DNA from: Minisyncoccota bacterium
GTDB lineage: Bacteria > Patescibacteriota > Minisyncoccia > Phycocordibacterales > UBA2100
Direction of reading: 5' to 3'
Length of the DNA: 11,461 nucleotides
NCBI GenBank assembly: GCA_020058565.1
Contig: JAGVDT010000117.1
Coordinates: 1-11,461, forward strand
In this document: positions 1 to 6,544 of the stretch, one piece after another
How the letters are laid out: every line of letters starts with the position of its first letter
How positions within the stretch are numbered: position 1 is the stretch's first letter
The notes under the pieces: model-generated
Database searches by the model: none
What the model saw: only the letters and a program-made list of their open reading frames with translations
Told to the model about the DNA's origin: nothing
Program-made: the position numbers and the translations under genes

Positions 1-606
1 AAATCCGCTTCACAGGTACTTGCCAGCACCACCTACCCTATCGGCGACAGCGGAAACGGCGGCGTCTGCAAACCCAACGTCACCAAATACGCCGCTATGT
101 GCTGGTGCGCCGGAATCCTTTCGGTAGATTTAAACACCGGCACGATGCAGTGCGACGGCACCCAGCTCGGCAACATCGCGCAGACCGACACTATGACCGT
201 CGACGTATCTATCACTGCCGCATCGGCCACTAACCACAAAAATTTTCTCTGCAATCCGCCGCCCAAAAAACCAAAGCCGCAGTATTGCTCGCACGGCTAC
301 TGGAAACAGTCCCAGCATTTCGACAACTGGGTCGGCTACTCGCCCAACACCCAGTTTTCTGCCGTGTTCGACAACGCTTTTCCGGGAAAGACGCTCCTGC
401 AGGTCTTGCAACAAGGCGGCGGCAACCTCAACAGGCTCGGCCGCGAGACGGTGGGAGCTCTTCTAAACGCCGGAAAGCTCGACAACTTCCCCTACACGCA
501 GGCTGAAGTAATAGCGATGTTCAACGCCGCATACCCGGGTACGCTCGGTTCCTACGCGAACCTGGTCGAAAAATTCGAAATACCGGAAAACTGCCCGCTT
601 AACTGA
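1..606 (+). CDS. TasA/camelysin-like surface protein with C-terminal C-x-x-GYWK domain (5' partial)
   Basis: The reading frame is open from base 1 to a TGA at 604-606, so the N-terminus lies outside the window and 201 residues are visible. The segment around residues 56-84 (LGNIAQTDTMTVDVSITAAS...NFLC) resembles the end of the beta-sandwich in TasA/camelysin-type proteins, which are secreted, fibre-forming and matured by SipW. A lysine/proline linker (86-93) follows, then a compact domain at about 96-190 beginning CSHGYWKQ and containing W-x-GY, TLLQVLQQGGG and an LGRETVGALLNA helix. That C-terminal pattern recurs at the ends of bacterial surface proteins and its function is not known to me. 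The window-visible part has six or more cysteines, which suggests extracytoplasmic disulfides. The next gene, 2 bp downstream, is a SipW-type signal peptidase, which supports this protein being a substrate. The SipW-type signal peptide itself cannot be checked because it is off the edge. Confidence 0.82.
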   Translation, partial: KSASQVLASTTYPIGDSGNGGVCKPNVTKYAAMCWCAGILSVDLNTGTMQCDGTQLGNIAQTDTMTVDVSITAASATNHKNFLCNPPPKKPKPQYCSHGYWKQSQHFDNWVGYSPNTQFSAVFDNAFPGKTLLQVLQQGGGNLNRLGRETVGALLNAGKLDNFPYTQAEVIAMFNAAYPGTLGSYANLVEKFEIPENCPLN

Positions 607-608
607 CT

Positions 609-1214
609 ATGAAATTCCTCGGCACACTACTGCATAGCATCTTCGTAGTCGCGATCATCGCAGTTGCCGGGCTTTTCGTCGTCTCACTCCTCCCCATCCC
701 GGGGAACGTCCAGGTAAAGATAGTGAAGTCTGGGAGCATGGAGCCTTCGATACACACGGGCTCTATAGTAGCGGTCCTTCCGGCCGCCGAATACAAAGTC
801 GGCGACGTCATAACCTTTGGCGAAGACACTAAAGCGCAGATTCCGACTACGCACCGCATCATCGCCATACAAGGCGAGAGCCGGAATATCAGCTTCACTA
901 CCAAAGGCGACGCCAACGAAGATCCTGACGCTCAGCCTGTCCAGCGCTCGGAAGTCATAGGCAAAGTGCTTTTCACCGTGCCGGGAGCGGGCTACGTGCT
1001 CGACTTCGCAAGGAAACCCCTCGGCTTTACGCTCATGATAGGCATACCCGCCGGGATGATAATTTTCGAAGAGCTGATGCGCATATACGCCGAAGTGCAG
1101 AAAATGCGGCAACTAAACTCTGCCGGTCTCGCGCGCCGGCGCGAAGACGAAGAGCCTGTGCTTCCAGAGCCCTCAACTTCGCAGACGCGCACCCTCGATC
1201 TAAGAGGCCTATGA
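609..1214 (+). CDS. sipW: SipW-type (archaeal/ER-type) signal peptidase I
   Basis: This 201-residue membrane serine protease removes signal peptides from a restricted set of exported proteins. The N-terminal membrane helix is at about 10-28. It is followed by the catalytic motif SGSMEPSI (nucleophile Ser43), THRI (His82, where ordinary bacterial LepB has Lys) and TKGDANEDPD (Asp101/Asp107). A second helix lies at about 138-153, and a charged cytoplasmic tail carries RRREDEEP. The Ser-His arrangement and two-helix topology define the S26B/SipW class. In Bacillus, SipW processes TasA and related matrix proteins. The gene starts 2 bp after the upstream TasA-like gene and its TGA overlaps the ATG of the next gene (ATGA at 1211-1214), so translational coupling is likely. 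No good Shine-Dalgarno site precedes the start. The acidic/proline tail after about residue 165 is outside the core fold. All catalytic residues are present, so it should be active. Confidence 0.93.
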   Translation: MKFLGTLLHSIFVVAIIAVAGLFVVSLLPIPGNVQVKIVKSGSMEPSIHTGSIVAVLPAAEYKVGDVITFGEDTKAQIPTTHRIIAIQGESRNISFTTKGDANEDPDAQPVQRSEVIGKVLFTVPGAGYVLDFARKPLGFTLMIGIPAGMIIFEELMRIYAEVQKMRQLNSAGLARRREDEEPVLPEPSTSQTRTLDLRGL

Positions 1215-2278
1215 ACAGCCACCCGCACATGTACTACACGCAGGTAGAAACGCAGGACGGCGTCCGAACTCCGTTCCCCGTCTCTAGGCATGTGCTGAAA
1301 GTGCGGCCGCTCCATCGAGGTTCAACCTCGATGAGGCGATTCTCGCTGTTCGAACAAAGCGCGTCGGTATTCCTGACGCTCGCGCTGGTAGTTTCGTCTT
1401 TCAGCCTCTCCTACGGGTCGCTTGAAAACACTGCTTCGTATTTCCGCGACGACGAAAGTTCCCGCGACAACGCTTTTGCCGCGGGGCTCTTGGGCTTTGG
1501 CTTGAACCCGGGCGAAGTTACCGTACCGATAAAAATCGGTGAGCGCATTTTCATATCGCCGCTTTTTACGCCGGACGACGATACGTTTCCGATACAATAC
1601 CGCGTGCGCGCCGAAGTCATGGGCGAAGACTCTCCGCTCTGCACACTGCTCGAAGCGTACGGAACTACCTCGCCGTATCTCTATAGCGGCGCCCTGAAAA
1701 ATCTCGTAACGGAGCCGGCGACCACAACGGGCCGCGGGAATTTCATGGTGTATCTCCCTGACGCCCCCAACGTCCCAAACGGCGCCGAATGCACCGTCGC
1801 CATCGTGTACAAAGGCTGGTACGCAGAAGCTCCGGAAGGCACGGGCTACACCGACGAAGAGCGCGACACCTTTACCTTTGTGCTCGACAACCCCACGCCT
1901 GAAGCCGCTACAGAGTCTGCCGCTACGGAAACTCCCGTAGAGCCGCCGGTCGCGCCCAAGGATGGCTATGTGGAAATATCAGAGAGCGAACCTGCGCCTA
2001 CAGAGACAGAAACTTTTCCTGAAGAGACACCGTCCGAACAACTGCCCCCAGAGGCCTTACCGGAAGAAGCGTCCCCTGCCGAGACACCGACTCCCGAGGC
2101 GCTAACGGAACAAGAAGACCCGCCCGCGCCAGAAGAAACACCCGCTCCCGATCTTTCAGAAGAGCCGCCCGCAGACGAAGCGCAAATGCCGGAAGAATCC
2201 CCTACCCCGCCTCCACAAGAACCAGCGCCTTCGGAATCATCTCCCCCGCCTCCGGCAGAACCGGCGACTACCGAGTAA
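1211..2278 (+). CDS. SipW-dependent-type exported protein with Pro/Glu-rich tail
   Basis: This is a 355-residue probable surface protein. Residues 51-68 form a hydrophobic export helix, followed by ASYFRDDESSRDNAFAAG (75-92). That matches the general form of SipW-dependent signal regions seen in TasA/camelysin-like proteins (roughly FSD-x-E-x-S-x-x-N-x-F-x-AG). A globular part spans about 93-226 with two cysteines (144, 194). From about 227 to the end the sequence is low complexity and dominated by Pro, Glu, Thr, Ser and Ala, probably an extended wall- or matrix-spanning tail; there is no LPxTG motif. The start at 1211 is chosen because it overlaps the sipW stop and has AAGAGG at 1202-1207. 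It gives an unusual 40-residue cytoplasmic extension, whereas Met41 (base 1331) would give a more typical signal region. The lineage-specific globular domain has no function I can name. Confidence 0.82.
   Translation: MNSHPHMYYTQVETQDGVRTPFPVSRHVLKVRPLHRGSTSMRRFSLFEQSASVFLTLALVVSSFSLSYGSLENTASYFRDDESSRDNAFAAGLLGFGLNPGEVTVPIKIGERIFISPLFTPDDDTFPIQYRVRAEVMGEDSPLCTLLEAYGTTSPYLYSGALKNLVTEPATTTGRGNFMVYLPDAPNVPNGAECTVAIVYKGWYAEAPEGTGYTDEERDTFTFVLDNPTPEAATESAATETPVEPPVAPKDGYVEISESEPAPTETETFPEETPSEQLPPEALPEEASPAETPTPEALTEQEDPPAPEETPAPDLSEEPPADEAQMPEESPTPPPQEPAPSESSPPPPAEPATTE
1313..1333 (+). repeat. Perfect inverted repeat covering the alternative start codon
   Basis: CATCGAGGTT (1313-1322) and AACCTCGATG (1324-1333) are perfect reverse complements around a single C. 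In RNA this would fold as an 8-bp stem with a 5-nt loop. The ATG at 1331-1333, the alternative start of the downstream TasA-like gene, is the last part of the 3' arm, and the only nearby purine-rich stretch (CGAGG) is in the 5' arm. If used, that start would be occluded. Confidence 0.75.
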
Positions 2279-2334
2279 AAAAGTGACGAGTGGCGGGAAA
2301 ATTTGGAAAGTCGAAATACGCTGACGACTCTAAC

Positions 2335-2402
2335 GCAGCAAAACCCGTTCCTTCGACTAGCTCAGGATATTCCTTCGACTAGCTCAGGACGGGTTTCGCT
2401 GC
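2335..2402. repeat. Nested repeat: two direct 20-mers inside a 14-nt inverted repeat
   Basis: The convergent gap 2279-2508 holds no gene. Within it GCAGCAAAACCCGT (2335-2348) and ACGGGTTTCGCTGC (2389-2402) are inverted copies with one mismatch, which is A/C in plus-strand RNA and a G-U wobble in minus-strand RNA. They enclose two exact direct copies of TTCCTTCGACTAGCTCAGGA at 2348-2367 and 2370-2389, a 22-nt period. The core resembles the CCTTCGAC-x-x-GCTCAGG dispersed repeat that I recall from many unrelated bacterial genomes. Placement between the 3' ends of two genes suits a bidirectional transcript end, but no T-tract follows on either strand. Confidence 0.8.
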
Positions 2403-2508
2403 AAGAGAATCTTCAAAAGTTCAACTACCCGTACTGACGAGGCAGCCAGCAAACTATTACGCAGGCCTCGCGTATGCACAAAAGACACCGCTGCGAACTA
2501 TCCCGGGC

Positions 2509-3516
2509 TTAGAGCGCCTTGGCGACCGCAGCCATAGATGCCTCTGCAGGAACTGAGGGTGGAACAAAGATGATTTTGGTCCCGAAGAAAAAGAGGAATA
2601 GCATGAGCGCAAACAAAAACCCGGCACCCGCCGCTGTTTTCATATGCCGAATATGGATTTCAAAGCCGGTGGCGAACGCCAAGAGGATGAGGACGATGGT
2701 GCCGATAGCATAATACAGATACTTCAGGGTTTGGTTTGGCGAAGCTACCGCATGTTCTATGGGAGATGCGTAGGTGACCGACATACTTGCATCCACATAC
2801 TGTGAAGCATCGTTGTTGCGATCTTGGGCGCTCACCTCTCCGGTACTTTCGCCGAGAACCTGCGTGCTCGGCACGTTTTGCGCCGTGGCGGTTTCAGTCG
2901 GATTATTCGGCAGACTTGACGCAACGGTCTTCGCAGCTTTCTTATCTTCGAGGGGTCGGCCGAATTCCTGCACAACGAAGGTGGTGGGACGACCCTGGTA
3001 GACACCTTCTGCCGTCGCAATACCGATTTCCGTATAGTTTTGTTCCAAAATGTTTGCCCGATGCGTCGGCGAATTCATCCAGGCTTTATTTACGGCGTCG
3101 CTGTCTGAAAAATCTATCGCAAGATTTTCCCCCGCATAGGCAAATTTGTACCCCGCCTCTTCAAACCAATGCCAGGGCTCAGTACCGTCCGGTGAGACGT
3201 GCGCGAAATAGCTTTTCTGAGCCATGTCGTTTGCCTTAAGCTGAGCGGCTTTTGTGAGCGCTGGACTGAGTGTGAGGCTGTCCAGGCGATTCTCCACCCG
3301 CTCTCGGTTGGCCAGATCTACGAGAGTCGTTGCGACGACGGAAGCATACTGCTGCGAACGGATGATCACCACGTCGAGAGACGATGCCAGGAAAATTGAA
3401 ATGACCAAGGCTGCAGAGACAAAAACCGTGGTGCCGCCCAAAAGCTCGAACTCTCTTTTGGTTTTCTTGGAAGTTTTGTGATCTTTGCTGTTTTTGACTA
3501 CCTTTCGCTTACCCAT
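2509..3516 (-). CDS. Membrane-anchored CAP (SCP/PR1-like) domain protein
   Basis: This 335-residue protein has a lysine-rich cytoplasmic N-terminus, a membrane helix at about 29-52, an extracytoplasmic CAP domain at about 66-187, a polar Ser/Thr/Asn linker at about 190-262 and two further helices at about 264-286 and 296-318. CAP hallmarks are visible: NRERVENRLDSLTLSPALTKAAQ at the N-terminal helix (71-93), YFAHVSPDG with His106, AGENLA with Glu130, the helix motif SPTHRANIL with His152, and the C-terminal strand FVVQEFGRP. The domain is complete and keeps the histidines and glutamate lining the CAP cavity. The biochemical role of bacterial CAP proteins is not settled, so none is assigned. 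The linker contains TQVLGESTG, similar to GSVLGATT in the secreted deacetylase encoded upstream on the same strand. The gene lies 86 bp beyond that gene's stop, after a strong hairpin, so it probably has its own promoter. Confidence 0.9.
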   Translation of the reverse strand: MGKRKVVKNSKDHKTSKKTKREFELLGGTTVFVSAALVISIFLASSLDVVIIRSQQYASVVATTLVDLANRERVENRLDSLTLSPALTKAAQLKANDMAQKSYFAHVSPDGTEPWHWFEEAGYKFAYAGENLAIDFSDSDAVNKAWMNSPTHRANILEQNYTEIGIATAEGVYQGRPTTFVVQEFGRPLEDKKAAKTVASSLPNNPTETATAQNVPSTQVLGESTGEVSAQDRNNDASQYVDASMSVTYASPIEHAVASPNQTLKYLYYAIGTIVLILLAFATGFEIHIRHMKTAAGAGFLFALMLFLFFFGTKIIFVPPSVPAEASMAAVAKAL

Positions 3517-3517
3517 C

Positions 3518-3525
3518 TATATATT
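3518..3525 (-). promoter_or_regulatory. Possible -10 element of the CAP gene
   Basis: Read on the minus strand, CAATATATAG lies directly against the CAP gene's ATG. A -10 hexamer of TATATA here would place transcription initiation at or next to the start codon, implying a leaderless or nearly leaderless message. No convincing -35 hexamer is found 16-19 bp further upstream, so the call is tentative. Confidence 0.3.
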
Positions 3526-3557
3526 GTCTCACACGCGAGGTGGGCCACAAATGCATA

Positions 3558-3584
3558 GAAGCGGCCCCCGTAGGGGGCCGCTTC
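3558..3584 (-). terminator. GC-rich hairpin downstream of the secreted deacetylase gene
   Basis: GAAGCGGCCCCC (3558-3569) and GGGGGCCGCTTC (3573-3584) form a perfect 12-bp stem with a 3-nt loop, starting 18 bp past the stop of the minus-strand gene ending at 3603. Position and strength suit a transcription terminator or 3'-end stabiliser. The minus-strand sequence after it (TATGCATTTGTGG) has only a short T-run, so it is not a textbook intrinsic terminator. Confidence 0.65.
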
Positions 3585-3602
3585 GTGGCGCGTATGTTGC
3601 GG

Positions 3603-6137
3603 CTATTGTGTCGAAGTCGAAGTCGCGGTCGATGTGGCCGTCACCACTACGGTGGAGGTGGCGGTCATATCCGGCGTCGAAGGAGTCGAGGTCGAAGTGA
3701 TGGCGGGCGTCGAGGACGCTGTCGTCGAGTTTGATGAACCTGCTGCGACCACGAGCGCCGCGATCTTTTCCATCAAGACCTGGAGCTGCGCTTTTAGGCT
3801 AGCGATCAATGACGCCCTTGCGTCGTCACTCATCGTCGGGGTCATCGACCCTGTGGATGCGGCTTCGCCATTGAGTACGCCGCGTGTCATAGGACCTGCG
3901 CGGCCAACAGCCGGCAAACCGTGTTTCGTCTGATAGGCCTTAACGGCTGCTTCGGTCATGGTACCGAAGTAGCTGGTCGGCGTGTCGATCGTGAGATGAC
4001 CTTCGGTGATCATGCGCTTCTGGAGTTGGAGAACATCGTCGTCGATCATACCCTTAGCCAAATCCCTGAGAAACTTGAATTTGGTTTCAGCTACCGCGAC
4101 CGGATTTATGCCGGGAACCACCGTAGTCGCACCGAGTACGGAACCTCCCAGTGCAGGACCCCCAAACGCTCCAAGAATTCCCGAAATTACGCCGCCGCCC
4201 GAGCCGCCACCGCCGGAAGGGGTCGGTGGAGGTGGCGGAGGTGGAGGTGGAGGTGGCGGAGTTACCGGCACGTCATTTACTGCAACGGTTATGGTGGCGA
4301 CGTTGCTATCGAGCGATCCGTCGTTGGCTTTGAACGTAAAAGTGTCCGTGCCTACGAAATCGGCGTTTGGCGTGTACGTGACCTTTCCGTCACCAGCTAT
4401 TTGAGAAAGCGTGCCGTTGGTCGGGTCCGTGGTGGTCGAGAAACTGAGCGGGTTGCTTTCGGGATCATTCGCCGTAAGCGTAATTTCCAGTGCGGTATTT
4501 TTTTCGGTGGAGAGGCTTCCCTGATCGGCAGCCATCGGCGCAGTGTTTACCGGAACCGGCACGAAGGTGACGGCGATGGTGTGATCTGCCGTTACGTCGG
4601 TGAAGGTGTAGGCGTTGAGGCTGGTTGTCGCGGTCTCAACACCGTCGACGAGAAGGCTGCCGAGCATGTACTCAGCGCTCGGAGAGAAGGTGAAAGCTTG
4701 CGTTGCGCCGTTTATGACCGGCACTGCCCCTGCGGGCGAAATAGTGCCGTTGGGACCCGCAGATGCGGTGATGAGGTGGTTTGCGGCGTCCATCGCTGTG
4801 ATTCCCTCGCCCATAGTGAGGACGGTCCCGAGCGGTGCGGCCTGCAGATGCGCCGCAATGCCCTCAAGCACTGCCGTGGTGGTGCAGTCTACATCGGGCT
4901 GCGTCTGAGCCGGGACAACAGGGACGTCATTTGCGTCTACTACCGGTTCCACGCACTCTGGATTTAGAGAGCCCTGTGTTTCGGTACCGACGCGCACGTT
5001 GTGGAACATGAGAATGAGCCACGTTTTGTCAGAGACCGCCTGGTCGATGAGTGCGCTCACGCTTGCGACGGTTGAGTGGTGGTGAATAGGCATGATCTTC
5101 AGTGCCAGCCTATCGGTGTTGGTGAAGTTGAAGCCTTGATCAACCGAGCGCGCAGAGGTAAAGCCTGCGGCGGCGACCTGCGCGCGCACGGCAGGATTGT
5201 GTTGACCGTACGGATACGCAAAGGTGTCGACGTGCGTGAATCCGGCTCCGGTGAGGTCAGAGCGCGAGCCAAATATTTCTCCTTGCCACAATTCCTCTTG
5301 CGTGGTGTACGTATCGCCGTCCGGGTTGGTGACCGGAAGCGTCTGGCCCACGAGGTCGTAGTGACTTCGCGTGTGGGCTCCTATTTCGTAGCCTGCAGCC
5401 TGGAGCGCAGTCAACGTTTCGGTTGACATGAAGCCGTTGTTGGCGGTCTCGCCGATGTTGCTGCCGTCTGCGCCTGTTACCACGTAAAGAGTGGCTTTAA
5501 GCGCTTGAGCGTCTAAAATCGGCCTGGCGTTGTCTTCAAACGTCTGCCAGCCGTCATCGAAAGTGAGGCTCACATGGCCCTGCGGGAATACCGGAGAAAT
5601 TGCGGCTTCCATGAAATAGTCGTCCGTGCGCAAGGTGCCGACAGAGTTAAGCGAGAGGTACATCTGGAAAGTGGTTTTGCCCGCCGGGATTAAAACGGTG
5701 CTTTCGTATTTCGTCCAGGTGGCGGCTGCCGGCAAGTCGGCAAGCCAGCAGCAGCTGAAGTCGCCGTTATATGCAGCAAACGCGCTGGTTGACGTCGAAG
5801 ACTTGTACCAGAAGCTTATGGTGTAGAACTGCCCTGCGGTCACGGCAACCGGCGTGTGAACCCATTTGGCGTCCCCTGTCGTATAGGAGGTTATGGTGAT
5901 GCGGCCGGAACGCTCGCCGGAATGCGCGTCGTTAGACCTAAAAAACTGCGCGTTATGATCGCCAGCGCCGTTGGGTTTGTATGTCGTGGCTGTCCAGTTG
6001 TCGGCGTTGTTGTTGGAGCCGGTTTCGAAGCCCGGGTTCAAGATGACATTTGCCGCTGAAACCATAAACGGCAACGAAAAGACGAGTAAAGCGACGCCAG
6101 CCCAGAGGGAGAGGCGCGCACGTATAGATGTAAGCAT
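3603..6137 (-). CDS. Secreted multidomain polysaccharide deacetylase (CBM-NodB-beta repeats-PG_binding)
   Basis: This 844-residue exported protein has its signal peptide at about 1-29. Modules in order: a jelly-roll carbohydrate-binding domain like the CBM4/9 group (30-178, NPGFETG...NWTA); a NodB/CE4 deacetylase (187-382) with LTFDDGW (Asp194, Asp195), AHTRSH (His255, His259), FAYPYG (306-311) and LMFHN (His379); an InlB-B-type divergent beta repeat (455-527); a cadherin-like/tandem-95 type Ig domain (532-621); a run of 12 prolines (627-638) and a Gly-rich linker; a PG_binding_1 domain (about 692-755); a short predicted coiled coil (773-795); and a Ser/Thr tail (800-844). The metal triad Asp-His-His is intact, so it should remove N-acetyl groups from a glycan. 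FAYPYG resembles the PgaB/IcaB side of the family. Peptidoglycan binding suggests wall attachment. It is divergent from the deacetylase-glycosyltransferase gene, which may make its substrate (inference). Confidence 0.9.
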   Translation of the reverse strand: MLTSIRARLSLWAGVALLVFSLPFMVSAANVILNPGFETGSNNNADNWTATTYKPNGAGDHNAQFFRSNDAHSGERSGRITITSYTTGDAKWVHTPVAVTAGQFYTISFWYKSSTSTSAFAAYNGDFSCCWLADLPAAATWTKYESTVLIPAGKTTFQMYLSLNSVGTLRTDDYFMEAAISPVFPQGHVSLTFDDGWQTFEDNARPILDAQALKATLYVVTGADGSNIGETANNGFMSTETLTALQAAGYEIGAHTRSHYDLVGQTLPVTNPDGDTYTTQEELWQGEIFGSRSDLTGAGFTHVDTFAYPYGQHNPAVRAQVAAAGFTSARSVDQGFNFTNTDRLALKIMPIHHHSTVASVSALIDQAVSDKTWLILMFHNVRVGTETQGSLNPECVEPVVDANDVPVVPAQTQPDVDCTTTAVLEGIAAHLQAAPLGTVLTMGEGITAMDAANHLITASAGPNGTISPAGAVPVINGATQAFTFSPSAEYMLGSLLVDGVETATTSLNAYTFTDVTADHTIAVTFVPVPVNTAPMAADQGSLSTEKNTALEITLTANDPESNPLSFSTTTDPTNGTLSQIAGDGKVTYTPNADFVGTDTFTFKANDGSLDSNVATITVAVNDVPVTPPPPPPPPPPPPTPSGGGGSGGGVISGILGAFGGPALGGSVLGATTVVPGINPVAVAETKFKFLRDLAKGMIDDDVLQLQKRMITEGHLTIDTPTSYFGTMTEAAVKAYQTKHGLPAVGRAGPMTRGVLNGEAASTGSMTPTMSDDARASLIASLKAQLQVLMEKIAALVVAAGSSNSTTASSTPAITSTSTPSTPDMTATSTVVVTATSTATSTSTQ

Positions 6138-6141
6138 AGCG

Positions 6142-6200
6142 CTGGGAATTGTTTGTTACTGCATTAATAACCTCATTAATGAAAAACAGGCGGTTCCCAG
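6142..6200 (-). promoter_or_regulatory. Inverted repeats upstream of the secreted deacetylase start
   Basis: CATTAAT (6162-6168) and ATTAATG (6175-6181) form a 7-bp inverted repeat with a 6-nt spacer. Outside it CTGGGAA (6142-6148) and TTCCCAG (6194-6200) form a second, nested inverted pair. Both lie within 65 bp upstream of the ATG at 6137. On the minus strand TTATTAATG could serve as a -10 region, with TGTTTTTC upstream as a poor -35. An AT-rich palindrome overlapping a -10 is what a repressor operator looks like, but the same pairing could also be a 5'-UTR stem. No direct evidence separates these. Confidence 0.4.
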
Positions 6201-6253
6201 GCCGCAAAAATTTTTCTACGCACACCGTACTACATTGCGCCACGTTGGCAATA

Positions 6254-6282
6254 TTGACAGTAAACTTTTTTGTAACTACTGT
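6254..6282 (+). promoter_or_regulatory. Candidate promoter for the structured leader and synthase gene
   Basis: TTGACA (6254-6259) is a perfect -35 hexamer, followed after exactly 17 bp by TACTGT (6277-6282), a weak -10 matching three of six consensus positions. ACAGTA (6257-6262) and TACTGT (6277-6282) also form a 6-bp inverted repeat spanning the promoter, a possible operator. A start near 6289 would transcribe the whole structured leader before the ATG at 6586. Confidence 0.4.
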
Positions 6283-6350
6283 GCACCCCACGTGATCTTT
6301 GGGGTCAAAACGCGCAAAAAAAGTGCGTCGTTTTAAGATATTTTGCCTTG

Positions 6351-6425
6351 AAAGAATCCGAGACGGGCCCGAACACTCCAGCCTTTGGCTGGTTCCCAGA
6401 GTTTTGGGCCCATCTCGCATTCTTT
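6351..6425. repeat. 20-bp imperfect inverted repeat with internal hairpin
   Basis: The arms at 6351-6370 (AAAGAATCCGAGACGGGCCC) and 6406-6425 (GGGCCCATCTCGCATTCTTT) match as reverse complements at 18 of 20 positions. The 35-nt interior contains a perfect 6-bp hairpin with a TTT loop. In minus-strand RNA one of the mismatches becomes a G-U pair, so folding is possible in either transcript. This is the strongest secondary structure in the gap. Confidence 0.8.
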
Positions 6426-6544
6426 GCCCGCGCTCTTGACAGAGCATCAGTATAATCCTGCGGCACGCTTTTTTCTATAGTCGTCTGGGAATAAAGCCGT
6501 ACAATAGAAGTACCACACTCACGTGCGGTCCATACAGGGGAACC

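Noticed and set aside
2348..2389. Start of a CRISPR array
   Set aside because: There are only two 20-mers with a 2-nt gap, no spacers and no cas genes.
4200..4262. A tandem DNA repeat (GGTGGA/GGTGGC units)
   Set aside because: It simply encodes the 12-proline run and neighbouring Gly/Pro linker of the secreted deacetylase, with varied third bases.
3921..4967. A 348-codon plus-strand open frame opposite the secreted deacetylase
   Set aside because: It is rich in Arg, Gly and Cys, has no recognisable motif, and lies entirely within a well-supported multidomain gene on the other strand.
5953..6447. A 164-codon minus-strand open frame overlapping the start of the secreted deacetylase
   Set aside because: It runs over the signal peptide and CBM coding region in another frame, with a composition unlike a real protein.
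6436..6456. TTGACA followed by TATAAT as a promoter
   Set aside because: The hexamers are only 9 bp apart, too close for sigma-70 type recognition. The TTGACA overlaps a small hairpin (6432-6445) instead.
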